Source of the DNA: Desulfobacteraceae bacterium | Lineage (GTDB): Bacteria > Desulfobacterota > Desulfobacteria > Desulfobacterales > UBA11574 | Length of the DNA stretch: 18,707 nucleotides | Assembly: GCA_002868985.1 (NCBI GenBank) | Contig: PKTV01000276.1 | Coordinates: 1 to 18,707, forward strand | Reading direction: 5' to 3' | In this document: piece after piece, positions 7,157 to 14,216 of the stretch | Numbering within the stretch: position 1 is the first letter of the stretch | Layout: each line of letters opens with the position of its first letter | Program-made: the position numbers and the translations under genes | The notes under the pieces: generated by a model | Seen by the model: the letters and a program-made list of their open reading frames with translations, nothing else | Database searches by the model: none | Told to the model about the DNA's origin: nothing

Positions 7157-7214
7157 GTCTCTGCCAATTGAGCACCAGCGAAATCCCGCTTTGCGGGGCT
7201 GAGCTACTGGGGAT
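7157..7214 (-). pseudogene. Partial tRNA copy interrupted by a REP-like hairpin
   Basis: On the minus strand the sequence begins ATCCCCAGTAGCTCAG, identical to the 5' end of the tRNA-Asn gene. A roughly 26-base segment with the hairpin CCCGCAAAGCGGG then intervenes, and D-arm sequence CTCAATTGGCAGAG resumes. The anticodon arm, T arm and 3' acceptor strand are missing, so it cannot be a working tRNA. It looks like a 5' duplication of the neighbouring tRNA split by a mobile palindromic unit. Confidence 0.65.
7162..7198 (-). repeat. REP-like unit inside the tRNA relic
   Basis: The minus strand reads CCCCGCAAAGCGGGATTT, then CGCTG and GCTCAATTGGC. It matches the unit at 9462-9495 (CCCGCAAAGCGGGATTTTGC followed by TGCGCTCAACTTGC) almost throughout, and more distantly the units at 23-47 and 15417-15461. 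Confidence 0.6.
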
Positions 7215-7290
7215 CAAATGTAAACGTAGTAAATAATAAAAACTATATATCAAGTCAAGAAAAAATGTTTCTTTATTTGGTTGCCTATTT

Positions 7291-9072
7291 TCAGCTTGGT
7301 TTTATTCTCAAAGAAAGCTCATCAAGCTGGGCCTTGTCGGCTTCCGAAGGGGCATTGGTCAAGAGACAAGCCGCTTTCTGGGTTTTCGGGAAGGGGATTA
7401 CGTCCCGTATTGAAGATTGTCCGCAAAGGATCATCGCCAAACGATCAAAGCCGAATGCAATTCCCCCATGGGGCGGTGCACCGGAATCGAGTGCCGACAG
7501 CAAAAATCCAAACTTTTCCTCATAGGTTTTTCGATCCATACCCAATGCTGCAAATACCCGTTCCTGCAATTCCCTCTGGTGGATACGGATGCTGCCGCCG
7601 CCAATTTCCGAGCCGTTTAACACCAGATCATACGCCCGCGATTTAACGGAAAGCGGGTCTTTTTCCAGCAGATCATAATCTTCTTCAAGGGGGGCCGTGA
7701 AGGGATGGTGAAGGGCCTGGTACCGTTTTTCATTTTCATCGTATTCCAGTAATGGAAATCGGGTGATCCACACAAAACTGAAGGTGTTCGCTTGTATCAA
7801 CCCAAGTTTTTTCCCGAGAAAGTTGCGAAGATTTCCCAGTGCCTCGTTGGTGACTTTGGGCTGATCGGCCACAAAAAATACGAGATCGCCAGGCTGCATA
7901 TCGATGCGCTGTGCCAGTGCCTGTTTTTCATCCTCATTAAAAAACTTTGCAATGGGAGATTGCCAAGAATCTTCATGCACCTTGATCCATGCCAGTCCCT
8001 TTGCTCTGTAAACGGCGACAAGCTCGGTCAGATCATCGATTTCTTTTCGTGTAAATTTGATGCAGCCTTTGGCATTCAATGCCTTGACAATGCCGCCTTT
8101 TTTGACGACATCGGCAAAGACCTTGAACCCTGCATTTTCAACAATATCTGAAATGTTTACAAGCTCCAGATCGAATCGAATATCCGGTTTGTCCAGCCCG
8201 AAACGGTCCACGGCATCTTCATAAGAAAGGCGCGGGAAAGGGGTTTTAGGATCGATGTCCAGAACGTCTCTGAAAAGTTTGGTCATGAGTCCTTCCGTAA
8301 CATCCATTACGTCGTCTTCCCCGACAAAAGACATTTCCATGTCGATTTGGGTGAACTCCGGCTGGCGGTCCGCCCTGAGGTCTTCGTCTCTAAAGCATTT
8401 CACAATCTGGTAGTAGCGGTCAAACCCGGAAATCATTAAAAGCTGTTTGAAAATCTGGGGTGACTGGGGAAGTGCGTAAAAAAGACCCGGGTTCACCCGG
8501 CTGGGCACCAGATAGTCCCTTGCACCTTCCGGAGTGCTGCGGGTCAGCACCGGTGTTTCAATGTCGATAAATCTTCTGCTGTTCAGGTATTGCCTCACAG
8601 AGGTGGAAGCCTTGTGCCGGTTTATAATGTTTTTTTGAAAAAGCGTTCGCCTGAGATCGATATGGCGAAACTGTAACCGGATATTTTCCGAGACATCCAC
8701 ACTGTCTTCGATCATAAACGGCGGTGTTTCTGCGGCATTGAATATTTTGAGTTCCGTGACAAAAACCTCAATTTCACCGGTTTTCAATTTAGTGTTGGTC
8801 ATCCCTTCCAGTCTTTTTTCCACCTTCCCACGTATGCCGATGACATATTCACTGCGGAGGACATGGGCCTTTTCGTGAACTTTGTGGCTGACCTTGTGGT
8901 TGAAAACAAACTGCGTGAGTCCTTCTCTGTCTCGCAGCTCAACAAAGATCACCCCGCCGTGATCCCTCCGCCGCTGTACCCACCCCATCAACACCACTTC
9001 AGTGCCGACATCGTTTGCACCGAGTTCACAGCAGGTATGGGTCCTTCTCATATTTCCAAGCTTATCTGACAA
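7291..9072 (-). CDS. aspS: Aspartyl-tRNA synthetase, probably non-discriminating
   Basis: This is a full-length bacterial-type class IIb synthetase of about 593 residues. It has an N-terminal OB-fold anticodon domain (GWVQRRRDHGGVIFVELRDREG read in two parts: GWVQRRRD and HGGVIFVELRDREG), motif 2 FRDEDLRADRQPEFTQ, a GAD insertion and motif 3 GIAFGFDRL. Counted from the MRRTHTC methionine, His31 (RRRDHGG) and Gly83 (LEGMTN) match the residues associated with relaxed tRNA choice in Pseudomonas aeruginosa AspRS; discriminating enzymes such as E. coli have Leu and Lys there. It would then charge both tRNA-Asp and tRNA-Asn. The start is a TTG at 9072 with AAAGGAG 8 bases upstream. Alternatives are ATG 9051 and ATG 9105, both with poor sites. 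tRNA-Asn is the next gene downstream. Confidence 0.95.
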   Translation of the reverse strand: MSDKLGNMRRTHTCCELGANDVGTEVVLMGWVQRRRDHGGVIFVELRDREGLTQFVFNHKVSHKVHEKAHVLRSEYVIGIRGKVEKRLEGMTNTKLKTGEIEVFVTELKIFNAAETPPFMIEDSVDVSENIRLQFRHIDLRRTLFQKNIINRHKASTSVRQYLNSRRFIDIETPVLTRSTPEGARDYLVPSRVNPGLFYALPQSPQIFKQLLMISGFDRYYQIVKCFRDEDLRADRQPEFTQIDMEMSFVGEDDVMDVTEGLMTKLFRDVLDIDPKTPFPRLSYEDAVDRFGLDKPDIRFDLELVNISDIVENAGFKVFADVVKKGGIVKALNAKGCIKFTRKEIDDLTELVAVYRAKGLAWIKVHEDSWQSPIAKFFNEDEKQALAQRIDMQPGDLVFFVADQPKVTNEALGNLRNFLGKKLGLIQANTFSFVWITRFPLLEYDENEKRYQALHHPFTAPLEEDYDLLEKDPLSVKSRAYDLVLNGSEIGGGSIRIHQRELQERVFAALGMDRKTYEEKFGFLLSALDSGAPPHGGIAFGFDRLAMILCGQSSIRDVIPFPKTQKAACLLTNAPSEADKAQLDELSLRIKPS

Positions 9073-9198
9073 TGGACTGACTCCTTTCTGACTTGAATCT
9101 TGCATGAAGATTAATGAGAATATTTAACTTTCTGCAATTATTTGGTTTATTAAACAATTGCCGCTTCAGATATAATTAAATTTTTGCTGAAAGAACTC

Positions 9199-9322
9199 GT
9201 GGAATAAGGGGTCGTAATGAAAGAACCTGCCCGGACTATTAATAAAGGTCTTTTGTTTTAACAGGAGTTTCATCTATAACGTTAAATCGACGATGGTTCT
9301 TTCAAAACGATCCCTAATCCAC
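9199..9322. repeat. MITE-like element with imperfect ~28-bp inverted ends
   Basis: The left arm (9199-9227, GTGGAATAAGGGGTCGTAAT then GAAAGAACC) and the reverse complement of the right arm (9295-9322, GTGGATTAGGGATCGTTTT then GAAAGAACC) agree at about four positions in five. The 124-bp unit has no coding capacity. Confidence 0.6.
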
Positions 9323-9461
9323 TCAGACAGCTTCCAGTCAAAAATTTAATCATATCTGAAGCTTATAGTGAAAGCCTCCAACTCGTACAAAATTCGGGTC
9401 TAAAATCACGAAATCTTCGCTTCAACTTAAATTGAGCGATTGTCGAGGTTGCCGCATATAA

Positions 9462-9495
9462 GCAAGTTGAGCGCAGCAAAATCCCGCTTTGCGGG
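9462..9495 (-). repeat. REP-like unit
   Basis: The minus strand reads CCCGCAAAGCGGGATTTTGC and ends with GCGCTCAACTTGC. The perfect stem CCCGC/GCGGG with an AAA loop is at 9483-9495. The same unit lies in the tRNA relic at 7162-7198. Confidence 0.6.
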
Positions 9496-9631
9496 AGAAG
9501 ATGACGTTCCGGCTATAGTCAACTATGCGGGACGGTATCTGACGCAGTTGATGCGGTAAGATCGGCAATCCCGGAGGATTTCAAATTTTAAAAATATAAA
9601 TCAAGATAATTCGTTAAAAATAAAAAATATT

Positions 9632-10906
9632 TTATTCCCTTTTAATATTTGAAACGCTCAGTTTAAGTTTGATATTCTCCACAACATCTTCAATGGGGAT
9701 CAACACTTGATCTTTTGTGTCCATGTCACGTAAAATAACCTTGCCTTCTTTAATCTCGTTATCCCCCACGATCAAGACATGTTTTGCCCCCAGTCGATGG
9801 GCTCGCTTCATTTGGCTTTTTAAGCTTTTGTCGCCAAATTCCATTTCAGCTTTGACGCCTTCAAGGCAGAGTGCACAATTCCATTCAAAAGCCAAAGAAC
9901 CGCCCTTTTCACCCAGAGCGGCAATAAAAATGTCAGGGGTTTTGACAAGATCGGTGCTGTTGGAACCGGCAATTTCTGTTAATCTATCCAACCCGATGGC
10001 AAAACCTGTTGCCGGAATATCGGGTCCTCCCAATGCCTTGATCAGACCATCATACCGACCGCCGCCTGCAATGGCATTTTGTGCGCCCAATGCACTGGTT
10101 TGAATTTCAAACGTTGTACGGGTGTAATAATCCAGACCTCGAACCAGACCTTTGTCGACCACAAATGGAACGTTTAGCGCTGAAAGGGCCTTTTGGGTGG
10201 TTTCAAAGTGTTGATCACAAGTCGGACACAAATAATCCGGAATAGACGGTGCGTCCGTCATGGCCGCCCGGCAGGCAGGCACCTTGCAGTCGAGTACACG
10301 CAAAGGATTCCGGTCTTTTCGACGGACACAGTCTGAACAGAGATTTTCATTTAAAGAGGTTAAAAAATCTGAAAGTGCTGTCTTGAACATTGGACGGCAT
10401 TCAGGGCACCCCAGTGAATTGATATGGGCGTTCACATCGGAAACAGACAGTTTTGAAAAGAGTGTAACCAGGATAAAAATCAGCTCAACATCAGCCAGGG
10501 GTGAATCCACACCAAAAATTTCAGCATTGATCTGGTAGAACTGCCGGTATCTCCCTTTTTGGGGCCTCTCTCGACGAAACATGGGACCGATGGTATAAAA
10601 TTTCCGGACCGGATCTGTTGCATACAGTTTGTGCTGGATATAGGATCGACAGACCGATGCGGTAGCTTCGGGCCGAAGGGTGATCAGATCCCCTTTTCTA
10701 TCCGGGAAGGTATACATCTCTTTTTCAACAATATCGGTATCCTCACCAATGCTTCTGGCGAAGAGCTCGGTGCGCTCCATGATCGGGATACGGATCTCTT
10801 TGAACCCGAAATCTTCAAGAAGAGACCTGGCGGTCTTTTCAATCTGTTGCCAGAGCTCCACTTCTCCGGGGAGAATATCCTTAAATCCTCTGATTAACTG
10901 AATCAT
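9632..10906 (-). CDS. hisS: Histidyl-tRNA synthetase
   Basis: This 424-residue class II synthetase charges tRNA-His. It opens with the typical IRGFKDILPGE, has motif 2 at PMFRRERPQKGRYRQF (about 108-123), the histidine-binding segment LVRGLDYYTRTTFE (about 254-267), motif 3 region GGGRYDG and GFAIGLDRL (about 301-309), and a C-terminal anticodon-binding domain. The insertion between the catalytic motifs has eight cysteines (167, 170, 190, 193, 207, 212, 227, 230), a pattern seen in many bacterial HisRS proteins outside the E. coli type and suggestive of metal binding. The ATG at 10906 is preferred; it lies 2 bp beyond the stop of the hexulose-phosphate synthase gene, implying translational coupling. 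A GTG at 10924 is possible but unlikely. Confidence 0.95.
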   Translation of the reverse strand: MIQLIRGFKDILPGEVELWQQIEKTARSLLEDFGFKEIRIPIMERTELFARSIGEDTDIVEKEMYTFPDRKGDLITLRPEATASVCRSYIQHKLYATDPVRKFYTIGPMFRRERPQKGRYRQFYQINAEIFGVDSPLADVELIFILVTLFSKLSVSDVNAHINSLGCPECRPMFKTALSDFLTSLNENLCSDCVRRKDRNPLRVLDCKVPACRAAMTDAPSIPDYLCPTCDQHFETTQKALSALNVPFVVDKGLVRGLDYYTRTTFEIQTSALGAQNAIAGGGRYDGLIKALGGPDIPATGFAIGLDRLTEIAGSNSTDLVKTPDIFIAALGEKGGSLAFEWNCALCLEGVKAEMEFGDKSLKSQMKRAHRLGAKHVLIVGDNEIKEGKVILRDMDTKDQVLIPIEDVVENIKLKLSVSNIKRE

Positions 10907-10908
10907 CT

Positions 10909-12195
10909 TTATTTCTTTTCCCACCGCAAAAGTTCCGCCACCTTACTCAGGGTGCTTCCCTCTTTAATTTCTTCTCGTATGCGGTTTTCTCTCTCAAGTA
11001 CATCCATGCTTCGGTTGGCATATTCTACGGCGATGGCTTTCGGCAGCACGACCACCCCGTCGTCGTCGCCCAGCAGCCAATCCCCGGGTTCTACGCGCAT
11101 ATTGCCCACCGTTACAGGAACACCGATCTCTCCGAACCCTTTGGGTTCGCCGGCATTGGGCATCACCAGTCTGCTGAACGCCGGGAATTTCATTGCCAAA
11201 ATTTCAGGGCTGTCTCTCAGGCCGCCGTCGATGACAACGCCGCCAAGATTCCTTTGAACCGCCGAATGCGTTGCCAGCTCTCCCCAGAGGGCGGGCCCCG
11301 CCCCACCGGCGTCGATAACAATAATTTCACCCGGCTGTGCCACGTCGATGGCCTGAACCGGTTTGGCCCAGTCTCCGGGATATGTTCTTACGGTAACCGC
11401 CTGTCCCACCATTCGTATGCCTGGAAAAAGCGGTCGAATTCCCTGCAGAACCCCCCCCCGATGCAATGCATCCGAAAGGTTCGCTGACGATACCATTTCC
11501 AGAATTTCCCGAATCTGAGACTCGCCTTTTCGTTTAAAAAGGGTGGTGCTGATGCTTTTTCCGGTATCGAGCCCCTGGCGGATTTCTCGAGCCGCCTGTT
11601 CAGGATCCATGGCTTTGGTGATGGCGCCTCCCACAATAACGATGGCTGCACCGGCCTCCACCGCTCTGGCAGCGGTCTCGGAATTTATACCTCCGGCCAC
11701 CGCCACCGGGATGGACAATGCTTCGCTGACCTGGCGTAGAGCGTCGAAAGGATCTTTACCTTCCATCTGCTCGTCGATGGCGCAATGTACCGACACATAG
11801 TCAGCCCCAAAGTCCTCGACCTGCTTTGCTCTGGACAGAACATCATCCACTGCGATCATATCCACCACAATTTTTGCCCCATAGTTTTTTCCGGCCTGGA
11901 TGCACTCCCGGATGGTCGCATCGCTGGATGCCCCGAGCACGTCAACGATATTGGCACCTGCTTTGGCTGCAGTTTCGACCTCGGTTCTGCCGGCATCCAT
12001 GATCTTCATATCTGCAACGATGGTGCTGTCAGGAAAAAGTTTCCTGAGTTCCCTGACGGCATGTAGACCTTCACTCTTGATGAGCGGTGTGCCGGCTTCA
12101 AGCCAGTCAACGCCGCCGGCAATTCCGGCCTGGGCGCTTTTCAGCGCCCGTTTCAAATCTACAAAATCTAAAGCCAATTGCAGGATTGGTTTCAT
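10909..12195 (-). CDS. hxlA: 3-hexulose-6-phosphate synthase fused to an RraA-like (HMG/CHA aldolase family) domain
   Basis: This is a 428-residue fusion. Residues 1-about 212 are hexulose-6-phosphate synthase of the orotidine-phosphate decarboxylase superfamily, with Asp10 in LALD, the D-x-K-x2-D motif DMKIMD (62-67), a His in VSVHCAI and phosphate-binding AVAGGI and VIVGGAI. It joins formaldehyde and ribulose-5-phosphate, or runs in reverse to make ribulose-5-phosphate. Residues about 222-420 are RraA-like, with GELATH near 305 and RDSPE at 327-331. That RD-x2-E pattern belongs to the metal-dependent aldolase/decarboxylase members, so the domain may be an enzyme rather than an RNase E inhibitor. 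Such fusions are known from methanogenic archaea. The ATG at 12195 has AAAGGAGG 4 bases upstream. It is 10 bp after hxlB and 2 bp before hisS. Confidence 0.92.
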   Translation of the reverse strand: MKPILQLALDFVDLKRALKSAQAGIAGGVDWLEAGTPLIKSEGLHAVRELRKLFPDSTIVADMKIMDAGRTEVETAAKAGANIVDVLGASSDATIRECIQAGKNYGAKIVVDMIAVDDVLSRAKQVEDFGADYVSVHCAIDEQMEGKDPFDALRQVSEALSIPVAVAGGINSETAARAVEAGAAIVIVGGAITKAMDPEQAAREIRQGLDTGKSISTTLFKRKGESQIREILEMVSSANLSDALHRGGVLQGIRPLFPGIRMVGQAVTVRTYPGDWAKPVQAIDVAQPGEIIVIDAGGAGPALWGELATHSAVQRNLGGVVIDGGLRDSPEILAMKFPAFSRLVMPNAGEPKGFGEIGVPVTVGNMRVEPGDWLLGDDDGVVVLPKAIAVEYANRSMDVLERENRIREEIKEGSTLSKVAELLRWEKK

Positions 12196-12205
12196 ATTTC
12201 CTCCT

Positions 12206-12745
12206 TTACTCAATTACCGCGTGTCTGGATGAAACGCTTCCGACATCCTTTTTACGGGTCTGATATATGTTTAACACCACCGCCTCCAAAAAGAGAAAGG
12301 CGGATTGTTCAAATAGGGAACCAGCCATCTGAGCTGATTCCGGCTCACCATTCCGGCACAGTTTGGTGGTTCCGGGAAGGTGGAGGCTGTGATCCACCAG
12401 TGAACCGATTTCGGATTCAATATTTCCAAGGATACCATATGTTTCGGCCTCGTATTGTTTGGCGAGCCTTACCGCCTCGAGGGTCGACGGAGTTTTCCCG
12501 GATCCGCTTAAAACGATGAGCAGATCGTTATTTGTAATGGCGGGTGTAATGGTTTCGCCGCAAAAGTAAACGCTGTATCCCAAATGCATCAATCGCATAC
12601 AAAAACATCGCAGGATAAAACCGGTTCTTCCTTGGGCGGAAAAAAAGATGGATTCCGCGTTTAGGATCCTTTGGATAAAATCTTTGACAAGTTTCCCGGT
12701 GATATTTTTCATCAGGCACCGGTTCTCCTCCAGAATAATTTCCAT
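12206..12745 (-). CDS. hxlB: 6-phospho-3-hexuloisomerase (SIS domain)
   Basis: This roughly 179-residue SIS-fold isomerase interconverts 3-hexulose-6-phosphate and fructose-6-phosphate, the partner step of the synthase encoded 10 bp downstream. Supporting features are AQGRTGFILRCFCMRLMHLG (after IFFS), ETITPAITNNDLLIVLSGSG, the sugar-phosphate-binding SGSGKT, and the family-typical end GSLFEQSAFLF ... SSRHAVIE. The start is uncertain. ATG 12745 has only a weak GGGA site and ATG 12712 has GGAGGAG 12 bases upstream. The frame stays open for about 20 codons above 12745, back to a TGA, with plausible protein sequence but no ATG, GTG or TTG. It is the first gene of the hxlB-hxlA-hisS unit. Confidence 0.9.
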   Translation of the reverse strand: MEIILEENRCLMKNITGKLVKDFIQRILNAESIFFSAQGRTGFILRCFCMRLMHLGYSVYFCGETITPAITNNDLLIVLSGSGKTPSTLEAVRLAKQYEAETYGILGNIESEIGSLVDHSLHLPGTTKLCRNGEPESAQMAGSLFEQSAFLFLEAVVLNIYQTRKKDVGSVSSRHAVIE

Positions 12746-12820
12746 CAGTTCCCGGAAGGTAAACGATTTATCCTTTGTATTGTTTTTTGATGTCGGATAA
12801 TGTTTCAGAACAACCTCTCA

Positions 12821-12844
12821 ATCGGGTTTCCCCGATAAATCGGG
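12821..12844 (-). promoter_or_regulatory. Alternating hairpin blocks in the hxlB leader
   Basis: ATCGGG (12821-12826), CCCGAT (12831-12836) and ATCGGG (12839-12844) let the middle block pair with either flank, so only one hairpin forms at a time. It lies about 75-100 bases upstream of the hxlB start. It could be an attenuator or merely a REP-like relic; there is no adjacent T-run. Confidence 0.3.
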
Positions 12845-13100
12845 ATCTACTATTCGCTTCGACGCGTGTCAGGTTTCAGTAGTACCAAAAATTGGCTGAA
12901 CACTGAAACCAAAAAGTCTTGGAAATTTATTAATAAACTGGTAATGCATCCGTTTTCGATCAGACACTATTTAGAATGAAACCTTCCAAATTCTATCGTA
13001 TAAAAAACCTTATTTTTGAGATGTCAACGTATGGCCAATAGGGCTGCGTGTCAAGAAAATATTAAACACCCAACATATCGAAATGATACGCTGCTTTGGC

Positions 13101-13125
13101 TTGACAATGGCTGTTTCACCATTGT
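13101..13125 (+). promoter_or_regulatory. Possible -35 box overlapped by an operator-like inverted repeat
   Basis: TTGACA (13101-13106) overlaps ACAATGG (13104-13110), which is inverted as CCATTGT (13119-13125). A poor -10 (TAGTCA) follows at 18 bases. The arrangement suggests a repressor site on a promoter for the DUF2520 gene, but neither part is strong. Confidence 0.25.
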
Positions 13126-13141
13126 AGTCACTGTAAATATC

Positions 13142-13234
13142 ATAATTCAAGTTTCACACCCTTTATTTTTAACAGCACCAATATCGTTTAGCAGGTGAGC
13201 ACATTCCGTGAATACGTACTGAAACTTGAATTAT
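13142..13234 (+). repeat. Dispersed leader repeat, copy 3, enclosed by a perfect 15-bp inverted repeat
   Basis: ATAATTCAAGTTTCA (13142-13156) is the exact reverse complement of TGAAACTTGAATTAT (13220-13234), with 63 bases between. The 37-base core at 13148-13184 matches the copies at 5287-5323 (-) and 6883-6919 (-) at 29 of 37 positions each without gaps. It lies in the leader of the DUF2520 gene, ending 24 bases before the ATG. Confidence 0.78.
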
Positions 13235-13258
13235 ATGCAAACTCTCAAGGAAAACAAA

Positions 13259-14128
13259 ATGAAACCTTTATTTGCCATCGTCGGATGTGGAAAAGTGGGA
13301 ACAGCCCTTGCGATATTTTTAACCCGGGCCGGATACCGGCCAGCCGGATTTGCCAGCAAAAATCTGTCATCAGCCAAACATGTCGCCGACATTGTTCTTT
13401 CCGATCATTTCAGCGATGTTCCATGGGACATCACCCGACATGCGGATGTCGTGTTTATCACAACACCCGACAGTGTTATCAAAGACACGTGTAATGCTAT
13501 TTCCCAAAACATTGGCTTTGCCGATAATGCTGTTGTGATGCACTGTAGCGGGGCACTGGCGTCATCTGTGTTGTCGAGTGCGAAAACATGCGGTGCATGG
13601 ATAGGATCCATGCACCCGTTACAGAGTTTTGCTTCGGCCGATTACAAGACCAATCCTTTTCAAGGGATCATTGTTTCTTTAGAAGGTGAGGATCCGGCAG
13701 TTAACACCGCTAAAACAATTGCCGCAGATCTCGGTGGGACGGTGGTGACCCTTCTAACGGAGGCCAAAACCCTTTACCATGCATCGGCAGTGGTGGCCTC
13801 AAACTATCTGGTCACGCTGCTTGACCTTGCTGTTCGACTCATCGAAGAAGCCGGAGTCAAGCGGCAAGATGCGTTTAATCTATTAAAACCCTTGATTGAA
13901 GGGACGTTGTCAAATATAGGAAAAGTCGGCGTTCAAAAAGCGCTGACCGGTCCCATTGTCAGAGGAGATGTCAAAACCGTAGAAAAGCATATCGAGGAAA
14001 TCGGATTCAAAAGACCGGAGCTTCTCGCTTTGTATAAAATGCTTGCTTTTTATACCATCGATATTGCAGCGGCAGGGGATTCGATTTCGGAGTCATCCAT
14101 AAAAGAACTGAAAAGGATAACCACCTAA
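13259..14128 (+). CDS. Rossmann-fold DUF2520 domain protein (putative NAD(P)-dependent oxidoreductase)
   Basis: This 289-residue protein starts with a nucleotide-binding Rossmann motif, FAIVGCGKVGTALA, with G-x-G-x2-G at residues 9-14. Next come FITTPD and VMHCSGALASSVL at the end of the Rossmann domain. The HPLQSF signature introduces the DUF2520 all-helical domain, which includes YHASAVVASNYLVTLLDLA and later GTLSNI and KALTGPIVRGD. The architecture is that of ketopantoate-reductase or F420/NADP-oxidoreductase-like dehydrogenases, but the substrate is not established. The ATG at 13259 follows AAGGA by 7 bases; the longer frame from TTG 13226 has no such site and overlaps the inverted repeat. 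The TRAP dctP gene follows after 190 bp. Confidence 0.85.
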   Translation: MKPLFAIVGCGKVGTALAIFLTRAGYRPAGFASKNLSSAKHVADIVLSDHFSDVPWDITRHADVVFITTPDSVIKDTCNAISQNIGFADNAVVMHCSGALASSVLSSAKTCGAWIGSMHPLQSFASADYKTNPFQGIIVSLEGEDPAVNTAKTIAADLGGTVVTLLTEAKTLYHASAVVASNYLVTLLDLAVRLIEEAGVKRQDAFNLLKPLIEGTLSNIGKVGVQKALTGPIVRGDVKTVEKHIEEIGFKRPELLALYKMLAFYTIDIAAAGDSISESSIKELKRITT

Positions 14129-14216
14129 ATTTTGAACGGATGTACTCAAGTTTAGCATCCGAGTGTTGCTAAAAATCCTTTAAAGTAGCAGGTCAAAATA
14201 AATTTGTTCTTGTCCG

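Larger units (their letters stand above)
9073..9631. other. Repeat-rich gap between hisS and aspS
   Basis: No gene is visible in these 559 bp. They contain the imperfect inverted-repeat element at 9199-9322 and a palindrome-rich block at about 9445-9585 that includes a REP-like unit. No T-box leader pattern and no clear terminator was found. Because of this gap, aspS probably has its own promoter, which I could not place. Confidence 0.6.
12746..13258. other. Divergent intergenic region (hxlB / DUF2520 gene)
   Basis: No supported gene is present. On the hxlB side are alternating ATCGGG, CCCGAT, ATCGGG blocks (12821-12844) that can form two mutually exclusive hairpins, and an inverted pair GGTTTCAGT/ACTGAAACC (12872-12880 and 12902-12910). 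On the DUF2520 side are a TTGACA overlapping an ACAATGG/CCATTGT inverted repeat (13101-13125) and leader repeat copy 3 (13142-13234). Confidence 0.55.

Noticed and set aside
7157..7214. A second functional tRNA gene
   Set aside because: The D-arm is interrupted, and there is no anticodon arm, T arm or 3' acceptor strand.
9073..9631. T-box or other riboswitch in front of aspS
   Set aside because: I found no T-box consensus, specifier loop or antiterminator; the palindromes match dispersed repeats instead.
12528..12719. GTG-started frame with a strong GGAGGAG site inside hxlB
   Set aside because: It overlaps the hxlB SIS domain in another frame and has no protein family features; the site may instead serve the in-frame ATG at 12712.
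13016..13198. 60-residue frame in the hxlB/DUF2520 gap
   Set aside because: It lies across the operator-like and leader-repeat palindromes, lacks a ribosome site and shows no domain or membrane signature.
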